Assembly: GCA_946186175.1 (NCBI GenBank) | Contig: CAMHMG010000217.1 | Coordinates: forward strand, 1-5,071 | Length of the DNA: 5,071 nt | From: an uncultured Clostridia bacterium | GTDB lineage: Bacteria; Bacillota; Clostridia; Lachnospirales; Lachnospiraceae | Reading direction: 5' to 3' | Shown: in pieces, positions 1 to 4,898 of the stretch | How positions within the stretch are numbered: position 1 is the first letter of the stretch | How the letters are laid out: the number at the start of each line of letters is the position of its first letter | Made by a program: the position numbers and the translations under genes | The notes under the pieces: generated by a model | Told to the model about the DNA's origin: nothing | Seen by the model: only the letters and a program-made list of their open reading frames with translations | Database searches by the model: none

Positions 1-8
1 AGGACTCT

Positions 9-404
9 ATGAGAATACTGATCGCAGATGATGATTTTGTTAATAGGAAATTTTTGGAAAAGCTGTTTGCTGATTACGGAGAGGTTACTGCTGTTGATAA
101 TGGTATATCTGCTGTTGATGAGGCTGTAGCCGCTTTGGATGGCAATGATTATTATAATCTGATATGTCTGGATATTATGATGACTCGTCTTGACGGATAT
201 AAGACGCTAGAAGCGATTCGCGAAGCTGAGTATAATTATAATGTTACAGGAGATAATAGAGCTAAGGTTATTATGATCAGTGCGCTTGATGAAGTGACTG
301 TGGACAGTGATCAGGCATGTAATGATTATGATGCATATATATGCAAGCCTATAATGATAGACAAATTTCAGAATCTGTTATCTAAGTTAGGCTTTGAAAA
401 GTGA
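9..404 (+). CDS. Stand-alone receiver-domain response regulator (CheY-like, no output domain)
   Basis: A 131-residue protein that is one receiver domain and nothing more. The acidic cluster D7-D8-D9 follows the first beta strand (MRILIADDD). The phospho-acceptor is D55 in LICLDIMM, the switch Ser/Thr is S91 in VIMISA, and the invariant lysine is K113 in ICKP. All residues needed for phosphorylation are present. The usual Pro of the MMPxxDG loop is Thr here (MMTRLDGY, residues 57-64). Known for the family: such proteins take phosphate from a histidine kinase or Hpt protein and act by protein contact, not DNA binding. The partner kinase is not in the window and may lie upstream, beyond base 1. 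The ATG at 9 follows AGGA at bases 1-4 with a short 4-base gap; the upstream region is cut off. rarA starts 53 bases after the stop with no terminator between, so co-transcription is possible. The output target cannot be inferred. Confidence 0.93.
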   Translation: MRILIADDDFVNRKFLEKLFADYGEVTAVDNGISAVDEAVAALDGNDYYNLICLDIMMTRLDGYKTLEAIREAEYNYNVTGDNRAKVIMISALDEVTVDSDQACNDYDAYICKPIMIDKFQNLLSKLGFEK

Positions 405-445
405 TTGTTTTTATGTATTGATTTTTCAATGAACGTTTATAATGC

Positions 446-450
446 AGAGG
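446..450 (+). promoter_or_regulatory. rarA ribosome binding site
   Basis: AGAGG lies 7 bases before the ATG at 458 and decides the start over the in-frame ATGs at 476 and 491. It is part of a 19-base block, GTTTATAATGCAGAGGTTA (435-453), repeated with 16 of 19 identities before the small membrane protein gene (1843-1861). TATAAT at 438-443 looks like a -10 box. A start from it would fall on the SD itself and the nearest TTGATT (418-423) is only 14 bases away, so I do not call a promoter. Confidence 0.7.
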
Positions 451-457
451 TTAAGAC

Positions 458-1792
458 ATGGATTTGTTTGATTACATGAGAGAGACTAACATGAAGAATG
501 AATCCCCACTTGCGAAAAGATTAAGACCAACAACGCTTTCAGAGGTTGTTGGTCAAAAGCATATTATGGGGAAAGATAAGTTATTATACCGTATGATTGA
601 GGCGGACAAATTAAGTTCGCTGATTTTTTATGGTCCTCCGGGTACAGGTAAGACTACACTTGCAATGGTAATTGCCAATACTACAAGTGCGGTATTTAAG
701 AGTTTGAATGCTACAACCTCCGGAAAGAAGGATATGGGGGAGGTTGTGAAAGACGCTAAGAATGATTATGGAATGTATCAGAAGAGAACGATACTTTTTA
801 TAGACGAGATCCATCGCTTTAACAAGGCACAACAGGACTATCTCTTACCGTTTGTAGAGGATGGGACGGTTGTACTTATAGGTGCAACAACGGAGAATCC
901 ATACTTTGAAGTTAATAAGGCGTTGCTTTCAAGGTCGCATATTTTTAAGTTAGAACCATTGTCCGGGGAAGATATAATGGAGCTTATCAGGCGTGCCGTA
1001 TATGACAAGGAAAAGGGAATGGGTGCATATAATGCTGATATTTCAGATGATGCGCTTAATTTTCTGGCGGATATGAGTAACGGTGATGCCAGAAGTGCGA
1101 TAAATGCTATAGAGCTTGGAATTCTTACAACCAAGCCGTCAGATGATTCTAAGATACATATAACACTTTCTGTTGCCGAAGAATGTATTCAGAGACGGGC
1201 ATATCAGTATGACAAAGACGGTGATGATCATTATGATACCATATCTGCATTTATAAAGAGTATGAGAGGTTCTGATCCGCAGGCAGCAATATTTTATCTG
1301 GCTAAGATGTTAGAAGCCGGAGAGAGCATAACATTTATTGCAAGGCGTATTATGATATGTGCATGCGAAGATGTAGGAATGGCTGATCCTAATGCTATAG
1401 TTGTAGCGACATCCTGTGCTCAAGCGGTAGAGCGGGTAGGTATGCCGGAAGCAAATCTCATTCTTGCTCATGCTACAACCTATGTTGCGACTGCGCCTAA
1501 GTCCAATTCAGTGACTAATGCGATATTTGCAGCGCAGTCACTTGTACGTGAAAAGAGAACAGGACTTGTTCCGCCATATCTTAGAGATGCGCATTATGAG
1601 GGCTCTAAGGAGCTTGGACATATAGGATATATGTATCCTCATGACTATCCCGGACATTTTGTCAAGCAGCAGTATCTTCCTGATGAGATTAAGGATTGTG
1701 TGTTCTATGAGCCGGGTGATGAGGGTTATGAGGCGTCGGTTAAGGAGAGGCTTGACAGGTTGTATGGTGATGATGATTTAGGTGATGAATAG
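458..1792 (+). CDS. rarA: Replication-associated recombination protein A (RarA/MgsA, AAA+ ATPase)
   Basis: A 444-residue AAA+ ATPase of full family length. In order it shows the N-terminal SPLAKRLRPTTLSEVVGQ box (16-33), Walker A GPPGTGKT (59-66), Walker B LFIDEIHRF (113-121) with D116-E117, sensor 1 GATTEN (142-147), a probable arginine finger in LLSRS (R159), and sensor 2 GDARSAIN (209-216). The C-terminal tetramerisation/MgsA part includes the family's YMYPHDYPGHFVKQQYLP stretch (391-408). Known for the family: RarA is a homotetrameric, clamp-loader-like ATPase that acts at stalled replication forks and DNA ends, related to eukaryotic WRNIP1. The first ATG is chosen because AGAGG (446-450) lies 7 bases upstream and MDLFDYMRE is a typical start; ATGs at 476 and 491 lack comparable SD sites. 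The protein ends in an acidic tail (DDDLGDE). No catalytic residue is missing. It lies between the response regulator and a small membrane protein on the same strand. Confidence 0.97.
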   Translation: MDLFDYMRETNMKNESPLAKRLRPTTLSEVVGQKHIMGKDKLLYRMIEADKLSSLIFYGPPGTGKTTLAMVIANTTSAVFKSLNATTSGKKDMGEVVKDAKNDYGMYQKRTILFIDEIHRFNKAQQDYLLPFVEDGTVVLIGATTENPYFEVNKALLSRSHIFKLEPLSGEDIMELIRRAVYDKEKGMGAYNADISDDALNFLADMSNGDARSAINAIELGILTTKPSDDSKIHITLSVAEECIQRRAYQYDKDGDDHYDTISAFIKSMRGSDPQAAIFYLAKMLEAGESITFIARRIMICACEDVGMADPNAIVVATSCAQAVERVGMPEANLILAHATTYVATAPKSNSVTNAIFAAQSLVREKRTGLVPPYLRDAHYEGSKELGHIGYMYPHDYPGHFVKQQYLPDEIKDCVFYEPGDEGYEASVKERLDRLYGDDDLGDE

Positions 1793-1868
1793 TATTTTGA
1801 CTTTTTGATGAATATATGTTTTTGATTAAATATGTAGTGAGTGTTTATAGTTTAGAGGTTATTAGATT

Positions 1869-2090
1869 ATGGAAAAGATTAGAAGGATTACGGCACTTAT
1901 AACAGTTGTTGTTATTATAGGTTTGATTATAGGTACAATAATATGCGCGGTTACAGGAAGTGAATATTTCTTTGGAATGTTGTTCCTTATGTTTGTTGTT
2001 CCGGTTGTATTGTGGGTGTTTATGTGGTTTACAAAGCTTGTCAGCGGTGAGAATTCCGATGACGAGACTGCTGTACATGATGATAAATGA
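1869..2090 (+). CDS. Small two-helix membrane protein of unknown function
   Basis: A 73-residue protein that I do not recognise as a named family. A positively charged N-terminus (MEKIRR) is followed by a hydrophobic helix at about 8-28 (ALITVVVIIGLIIG), a short turn with AVTGSEYF (27-34), a second helix at about 35-54 (FGMLFLMFVVPVVLWVFMW), and a polar acidic tail (GENSDDETAVHDDK). By the positive-inside rule both ends should be cytoplasmic, with a short external loop. Support for translation: AGAGG at 1854-1858, 10 bases before the ATG, and a clear amphipathic-to-hydrophobic layout rather than random composition. It begins 76 bases after rarA with no terminator between, so it is probably in the same transcript. 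Two other reading frames on the opposite strand cover the same bases and look like shadows. Function is unknown; a link to rarA is only positional. Confidence 0.78.
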   Translation: MEKIRRITALITVVVIIGLIIGTIICAVTGSEYFFGMLFLMFVVPVVLWVFMWFTKLVSGENSDDETAVHDDK

Positions 2091-2134
2091 TGACTGTCAC
2101 GTATCAATGAAACATAGTTGAATAGATATTTTAG

Positions 2135-2163
2135 TTGTTTTACATTGTAATATATGGTAGAAT
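2135..2163 (+). promoter_or_regulatory. Probable sigma-A promoter of the short transcript upstream of the chemoreceptor
   Basis: TTGTTT (2135-2140), a 17-base spacer, then TAGAAT (2158-2163) preceded by TGG (2155-2157), an extended -10. An alternative pairing in the same place is TTTACA (2139-2144) with TAATAT (2163-2168), spacer 18. Transcription would start near 2170, about 29 bases before the ATG of the 19-codon ORF. The -35 match is only fair (3 of 6); the extended -10 is good. Confidence 0.55.
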
Positions 2164-2198
2164 AATATTATCAAAACACTTTACAGGGGAAGAATTGT

Positions 2199-2258
2199 AT
2201 GACAAACATCAGATTGATTATGTATTTTACTAAGAATAACTATTTATATGCACAATAG
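2199..2258 (+). CDS. Possible 19-residue small ORF / leader peptide
   Basis: ATG at 2199 opens a 19-codon frame, MTNIRLIMYFTKNNYLYAQ, ending in TAG at 2256-2258. The strong SD AGGGGA (2185-2190) is 8 bases upstream, and a promoter lies upstream of that. The stop codon sits inside the left arm of the intrinsic terminator at 2251-2292, so a ribosome finishing this ORF would cover part of the stem. That arrangement resembles leader peptides of attenuators. There is no run of a single amino acid, although three of the 19 residues are Tyr (9, 15, 17). It could instead be a small hydrophobic protein, or a chance ORF inside a small RNA. There is no homology evidence; the call rests on the SD, promoter and terminator layout. 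Confidence 0.35.
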   Translation: MTNIRLIMYFTKNNYLYAQ

Positions 2259-2292
2259 AGACTGTTTTTAGTCAGTCTTAATTGTGTTTTTT
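2251..2292 (+). terminator. Strong intrinsic terminator or attenuator ahead of the chemoreceptor gene
   Basis: Left arm CACAATAGAGACTG (2251-2264), loop TTTTTAGT (2265-2272), right arm CAGTCTTAATTGTG (2273-2286), then six T (2287-2292). The 14-position stem has one G-U pair and one A-A mismatch. It lies 160 bases after the small membrane protein stop and 85 before the chemoreceptor start. It could end the upstream operon, the short 2170-2292 transcript, or both. AATTGT at 2193-2198 copies part of the right arm (2280-2285) and could pair weakly with the left arm (ACAAT, 2252-2256) as a competing structure. Confidence 0.85.
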
Positions 2293-2332
2293 AGTTGCAA
2301 TACATAATATTACAGTTTGTTGTATCAATTAA

Positions 2333-2361
2333 ATGACTTTGGTCTGAAAGAAATATATTAT
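2333..2361 (+). promoter_or_regulatory. Weak candidate promoter of the chemoreceptor gene
   Basis: ATGACT (2333-2338), a 17-base spacer and TATTAT (2356-2361). The matches are 4 of 6 and 5 of 6. The predicted start near 2368 would fall inside the SD AGGGGAG (2365-2371), leaving almost no leader, so this may be chance in AT-rich DNA. No sigma-28 (motility) type promoter was seen. Confidence 0.28.
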
Positions 2362-2377
2362 ACGAGGGGAGAAGGCA

Positions 2378-3913
2378 ATGGATAATAGAAAAACAGCGTT
2401 TCAGGTATATCTATCAACTGTATTTAAATGGGGACTGATCACGATGGTTTCGGCTTGTATGTGTGCCACAACTATGTTTGTTACGGAAAAAATATTGAAG
2501 TTTTATCCGGGGGTTCCGTGGATTGCGGTTATTCTGTTTGCGCTTATGGATGTGGCGTTTTTTGTGTCGGCAATGTATTTGATTAAAACATCTTATGATT
2601 CAGAGGGCTTTTTGACTGATGAAGGATTGAAAAGGGGGAAAATATTTGCCTTTTTGGTGTTGACGATCCAGTGGAACTATATCCTTTATATGATTCCATC
2701 AAGAACATTTTGGGGCTTTTTGTTTTTCTTTATGATTCTTATTGCTTTCTTTCTTGATGTGAAATATCTTGTAGCTAATGGAGTTGTCTGCATAATATCC
2801 CTTGTAATTGGATGGATAGTAAGAGGAACGCTTCTTTTGCCCGTTAAGGATGATCTGTTTATAACAGATATTTTAATGTGTGTTGTCGGACTTGTTCTAT
2901 CACTTTCAGGGCTGGCTTTATTTGTATTTTTTGTTTCACATTTTCTTGTGACAGCTAAGAAAGATGAGTTGGAAGATAATAACAGAAGAGTTATGGAAGT
3001 TATTGATGCGGTAAGGGCAGTATCTGATAAAATGTCAATTGCCGGAAGCGAACTGGCACAGGTCTCTGATAACGAGAGAACGGATGCAAGAGAATTATCA
3101 GATACAGGTGAAAGGCTGTTGTATAGTATTAATATTCTTGAAGATAAGACCAATGAAAGTATGAATAACCTTTCCGAACTGAAATCCTGCGGCGTGGTTG
3201 TTGAAGAGAATGTTCAGAAGGTTGAGGAGACTTCTGAGAGTTTGATCATTAAGTCTAAAGATAACGAGAGAGCGCTTAATGATCTTCAAAGTATTAATTC
3301 TTTAGTTTCAGAATCAATGTCAGCCACCACTGATATTGCAGCAAGACTTTCTATGGCAGTAGACGAGATTGGAACAACTGTTGAATTGTTAAATGAAATA
3401 TCTTCATCAACAAGTCTTCTTGCGCTTAATGCATCGATAGAGGCTGCAAGAGCCGGAGATGCCGGCAAAGGTTTTTCGGTCGTTGCTTCGGAGGTGGGTA
3501 ATCTTGCTGAGACTACACAAAGTTCTCTTAATGATGTTGTGACAGTAATCAATAGGGTATATAAGAATGTAGAAGAGATCAATGATCAGATTAATGAGAA
3601 TGCGTCCAATCTTGCAAAACAGAATGAACAGTTCAAGGCTGTATTTAAAAATATGAGGGAGATGACTTCATTGCTTGGCGTATCAGTAGACGCAATAAGA
3701 GAAATGGATGAGGCTCATAAGCAACAGGCAGAGGTTATCAGAAAGACATTTGAGATTAACAATGCTATTGCTGAAAGTATCCAGAGTGAAAATGAACAGT
3801 TTTCGGCTATCAATTCAATGGCAGAGAATAACCTGCACAATACAGAAAAAATATCAACTCAGGCCGGCATAATTAATCAAATGGTTGATGAGATAAGTTC
3901 GCTGCTTATGTAA
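2378..3913 (+). CDS. Methyl-accepting chemotaxis protein with six-helix membrane domain and no sensor domain
   Basis: A 511-residue chemoreceptor. The N-terminal third is membrane-embedded, with predicted helices at about 17-36, 47-69, 89-107, 110-126, 131-149 and 162-191 and only short loops, so there is no periplasmic or PAS sensor domain. No HAMP domain is evident. Residues about 195-511 form a long alpha-helical hairpin folding back at the tip LLALNASIEAARAGDAGKGF (347-366). The tip matches the family (N351, E355, R358, G360, G363-K364-G365) but differs around it: QTN is STS (344-346) and VVADEVRKLAE is VVASEVGNLAE (368-378), with Gly374 for the usual Arg. Known for the family: such proteins form signalling arrays with CheW/CheA and are adjusted by CheR/CheB. 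No che gene is in the window. The start is supported by AGGGGAG (2365-2371), 6 bases upstream. The protein ends ISSLLM with no CheR-tethering pentapeptide. The signal sensed is unknown; the membrane domain itself may be the sensor. Confidence 0.93.
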   Translation: MDNRKTAFQVYLSTVFKWGLITMVSACMCATTMFVTEKILKFYPGVPWIAVILFALMDVAFFVSAMYLIKTSYDSEGFLTDEGLKRGKIFAFLVLTIQWNYILYMIPSRTFWGFLFFFMILIAFFLDVKYLVANGVVCIISLVIGWIVRGTLLLPVKDDLFITDILMCVVGLVLSLSGLALFVFFVSHFLVTAKKDELEDNNRRVMEVIDAVRAVSDKMSIAGSELAQVSDNERTDARELSDTGERLLYSINILEDKTNESMNNLSELKSCGVVVEENVQKVEETSESLIIKSKDNERALNDLQSINSLVSESMSATTDIAARLSMAVDEIGTTVELLNEISSSTSLLALNASIEAARAGDAGKGFSVVASEVGNLAETTQSSLNDVVTVINRVYKNVEEINDQINENASNLAKQNEQFKAVFKNMREMTSLLGVSVDAIREMDEAHKQQAEVIRKTFEINNAIAESIQSENEQFSAINSMAENNLHNTEKISTQAGIINQMVDEISSLLM

Positions 3914-3950
3914 AGGACTCGGATATTTAAATATATAGTATTATTCATAG

Positions 3951-3980
3951 AAACCTCGTAAGCTGCTGCTTGCGGGGTTT
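3951..3980 (+). terminator. Hairpin after the chemoreceptor gene, probable terminator
   Basis: AAACCTCGTAAG (3951-3962), loop CTGCTG (3963-3968), CTTGCGGGGTTT (3969-3980). The 12-bp stem has two G-U pairs. It starts 38 bases after the stop. The only T run is the final TTT of the stem, followed by AGAAATTC, so termination may be weak; the reverse strand also lacks a T run. Position and stability favour a terminator or an mRNA 3'-end protecting hairpin. Confidence 0.55.
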
Positions 3981-3995
3981 AGAAATTCATATTAC

Positions 3996-4024
3996 TTGAA
4001 ATCTAGTGTGTATTTTGTTATAAT
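3996..4024 (+). promoter_or_regulatory. Near-consensus sigma-A promoter of the SEC-C gene (P1)
   Basis: TTGAAA (3996-4001), exactly 17 bases, then TATAAT (4019-4024), preceded by TGT (4016-4018), an extended -10. This is 11 of 12 consensus positions, the best promoter in the window. Transcription should start near 4031, giving a leader of about 80 bases to the ATG at 4112. Confidence 0.8.
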
Positions 4025-4054
4025 TTTCAAAGTTGGAAAAACAGTGTAAATAGT

Positions 4055-4078
4055 CAGATAAAATATATCTGGTATAAT
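4055..4078 (+). promoter_or_regulatory. Second -10-like site with adjoining palindrome (possible P2 and operator)
   Basis: TGGTATAAT (4070-4078) is an extended -10 with a perfect hexamer but a poor -35 (TAGTCA at 4051-4056, spacer 16). Overlapping its spacer is the inverted repeat CAGATA-N5-TATCTG (4055-4060 and 4066-4071). It could be an operator, a weak hairpin in the P1 leader, or chance in AT-rich sequence. Confidence 0.4.
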
Positions 4079-4095
4079 TATAAAATATTAACAAA

Positions 4096-4100
4096 AAGGA
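4096..4100 (+). promoter_or_regulatory. SEC-C gene ribosome binding site that decides the start
   Basis: AAGGA ends on the A of the first in-frame ATG (4100-4102), so it cannot serve that codon. It can serve the second ATG at 4112-4114, 11 bases downstream, which is slightly long but usable. Confidence 0.65.
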
Positions 4101-4111
4101 TGGTATTACAA

Positions 4112-4615
4112 ATGGGATTACTTAAAGATTGGCGTGATCACGCATATTCGCTTGATGACAGAACACCGGAAGGAAAGCAGTTCTGGCTTAATTATTTCGG
4201 AGTTGAGCAGGGTATATATAAGCAGATACTTTCTAATCCTGATGAGGTTATAGAGTGTACAGTTAAAGAGCTTGCTGAGAAGTATGATACAACTATTGAG
4301 CTTATCACAGGATTCCTAGATGGTATCGATGAAAGTTTGAAAGAGTCTAACAACCTTGAAGAGGTTGATGAGAATTCTACGATAAGACTTGATATCGACC
4401 TTGAGAAGCTATACATGAATATGGTTGACTGTGATGCTGAGTGGTTATACAATTTAGAGGAGTGGGAGCCGCTTCTTACAGAAGAGAGAAGAAAAGAGCT
4501 TTACAAGATCCAGAAGTCTTCAAAGACTGTAGTTAAGCCTAAGAAGATCGGAAGAAACGATCCATGTCCTTGTGGAAGTGGAAGAAAGTATAAGCAGTGT
4601 TGTGGACGTAATTAA
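4112..4615 (+). CDS. SEC-C zinc-motif protein of unknown function
   Basis: A protein of 167 residues from the ATG at 4112. The C-terminus is a complete SEC-C motif, IGRNDPCPCGSGRKYKQCCG (146-165), with the CxCx8CC zinc ligands C152, C154, C163 and C164. Known for the motif: it is the zinc-binding tail found on SecA, where it contacts SecB and ribosomes, and on many otherwise unrelated proteins. The rest (1-145) is acidic and helical, with KELAEKYDTT, FLDGIDESL and a LDIDLEKLYMNMV segment. It resembles small SEC-C proteins common in Clostridia, of which I know no assigned function. No signal peptide or membrane segment is seen, so it should be cytoplasmic. An in-frame ATG at 4100 would add four residues, but its A is the last base of the SD AAGGA (4096-4100). 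The ATG at 4112, 11 bases after that SD, is therefore more likely. It has its own promoter and appears monocistronic. Confidence 0.9.
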   Translation: MGLLKDWRDHAYSLDDRTPEGKQFWLNYFGVEQGIYKQILSNPDEVIECTVKELAEKYDTTIELITGFLDGIDESLKESNNLEEVDENSTIRLDIDLEKLYMNMVDCDAEWLYNLEEWEPLLTEERRKELYKIQKSSKTVVKPKKIGRNDPCPCGSGRKYKQCCGRN

Positions 4616-4687
4616 GGTGTTTTTGACTACTTGCTCATGTTTTAGTGGTCCTCAGATAAAAATATAAGAATATAAAAAAGTAAAGAT

Positions 4688-4757
4688 AATATAGGTCCGC
4701 TCTTGCTGACTATGGAAATCATTATATGGTTTTCTTAAAGGAGAGCGGACTTATATT
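4688..4757 (+). terminator. Long two-part hairpin between the SEC-C gene and gltX (terminator or structured RNA)
   Basis: The outer arms AATATAGGTCCGCTCTT (4688-4704) and GAGAGCGGACTTATATT (4741-4757) form 17 consecutive pairs with two G-U, including the GC-rich core GTCCGCTCT/AGAGCGGAC (4695-4703 and 4742-4750). Inside, GGAAATCAT (4714-4722) pairs with ATGGTTTTC (4726-4734) in 9 pairs with two G-U, around the loop TAT. An asymmetric internal loop (9 and 6 bases) separates the stems. U-rich sequence (TTATATTTA, 4751-4759) follows the GC core, so it may terminate SEC-C transcription. The internal structure is more elaborate than most terminators. The class is not recognised. Confidence 0.6.
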
Positions 4758-4786
4758 TACCTTTATTCACGTTATATAATCAATAA

Positions 4787-4815
4787 TTGTAATTCAACTA
4801 TTATCGTGATAGAAT
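4787..4815 (+). promoter_or_regulatory. Probable gltX promoter
   Basis: TTGTAA (4787-4792), exactly 17 bases, TAGAAT (4810-4815), with TGA (4807-4809) making an extended -10. Transcription should start near 4822, giving a leader of about 65-77 bases, depending on the gltX start codon used. A TATAAT at 4775-4780 further upstream has no fitting -35 box. Confidence 0.68.
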
Positions 4816-4824
4816 GATACGATA
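4802..4824. repeat. Palindrome centred on the gltX -10 box, possible operator
   Basis: TATCGT (4802-4807) and ACGATA (4819-4824) are a perfect inverted repeat around an 11-base spacer whose centre, base 4813, lies inside the -10 TAGAAT. A protein bound here would block RNA polymerase. The sequence would not be transcribed as a whole hairpin from the predicted start near 4822, which favours a DNA-level role over an RNA one. It could be chance. Confidence 0.35.
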
Positions 4825-4845
4825 GTTTTTAGAGGCGAAATTGGA

Positions 4846-4890
4846 ATGAGTTTCGGTGATAGTATAAAAAATACAAAAAAGGAGATATGA
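4846..4890 (+). CDS. Possible 14-residue leader ORF coupled to gltX
   Basis: ATG at 4846 opens 14 codons, MSFGDSIKNTKKEI, with AGAGG (4831-4835) 10 bases upstream. Its TGA (4888-4890) overlaps an in-frame upstream ATG of gltX (4887-4889) as ATGA, the usual layout of translational coupling. Its ATG lies at the edge of the loop of a small hairpin: CGAAATT (4836-4842) can pair with AGTTTCG (4849-4855). The gltX SD (AAGGAG, 4879-4884) is inside this ORF. There is no run of Glu codons that would suggest classic attenuation. It may be a leader peptide or a chance frame. Confidence 0.33.
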   Translation: MSFGDSIKNTKKEI

Positions 4891-4898
4891 GTAATATT

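Larger units (their letters stand above)
2091..2377. other. 287-base intergenic region before the chemoreceptor
   Basis: This contains the promoter, 19-codon ORF and terminator listed separately. The first 44 bases after the membrane protein show no hairpin. The 85 bases after the terminator are AT-rich, with no stable hairpin and no recognisable riboswitch, in particular no c-di-GMP (GEMM) core, which is common ahead of clostridial chemoreceptor genes. Confidence 0.7.
4616..4886. other. Intergenic region between the SEC-C gene and gltX
   Basis: It holds the two-part hairpin, the gltX promoter with a palindrome, and a 14-codon leader ORF, each listed separately. I found no T-box: neither a specifier stem nor the conserved AGGGTGGNACCGCG-type antiterminator sequence is present. 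No tRNA is present. Confidence 0.7.

Noticed and set aside
417..430. Inverted repeat ATTGA-TTTT-TCAAT between the response regulator and rarA
   Set aside because: Five A/T-rich pairs without a T run are not enough for a terminator.
418..443. Promoter for rarA using TTGATT and TATAAT
   Set aside because: The spacer is only 14 bases and the transcript would start within the SD.
611..1134. Two minus-strand open frames inside rarA (73 and 98 codons)
   Set aside because: They are antisense to conserved RarA motifs and show no domain of their own, so they are shadows.
1845..2107. Two overlapping minus-strand frames over the small membrane protein
   Set aside because: The + strand frame has an SD and a coherent two-helix layout; the reverse frames are low-complexity (Asn/Tyr/Thr or Ser/Ile-rich).
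2091..2377. c-di-GMP riboswitch ahead of the chemoreceptor
   Set aside because: Such elements are frequent there in Clostridia, but the conserved GEMM core and paired stems are not seen.
2185..2400. The 19-codon ORF as a degenerate copy of the chemoreceptor gene start
   Set aside because: The SD blocks are alike (AGGGGA) and both begin Met-x-Asn, but similarity does not continue into the coding sequence.
2686..3153. 155-codon open frame on the minus strand
   Set aside because: It lies entirely within the chemoreceptor gene, its translation is Ser/Thr/Leu-rich with no recognisable domain, and the + strand frame carries clear family motifs.
4625..4650. Hairpin GACTAC / GTGGTC just after the SEC-C gene
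   Set aside because: It has only 6 pairs with one T-G, a 14-base loop and no following T run, so it is too weak to call.
4616..4898. T-box leader for gltX
   Set aside because: No specifier stem-loop and no conserved antiterminator sequence could be found; the hairpins present do not fit that architecture.
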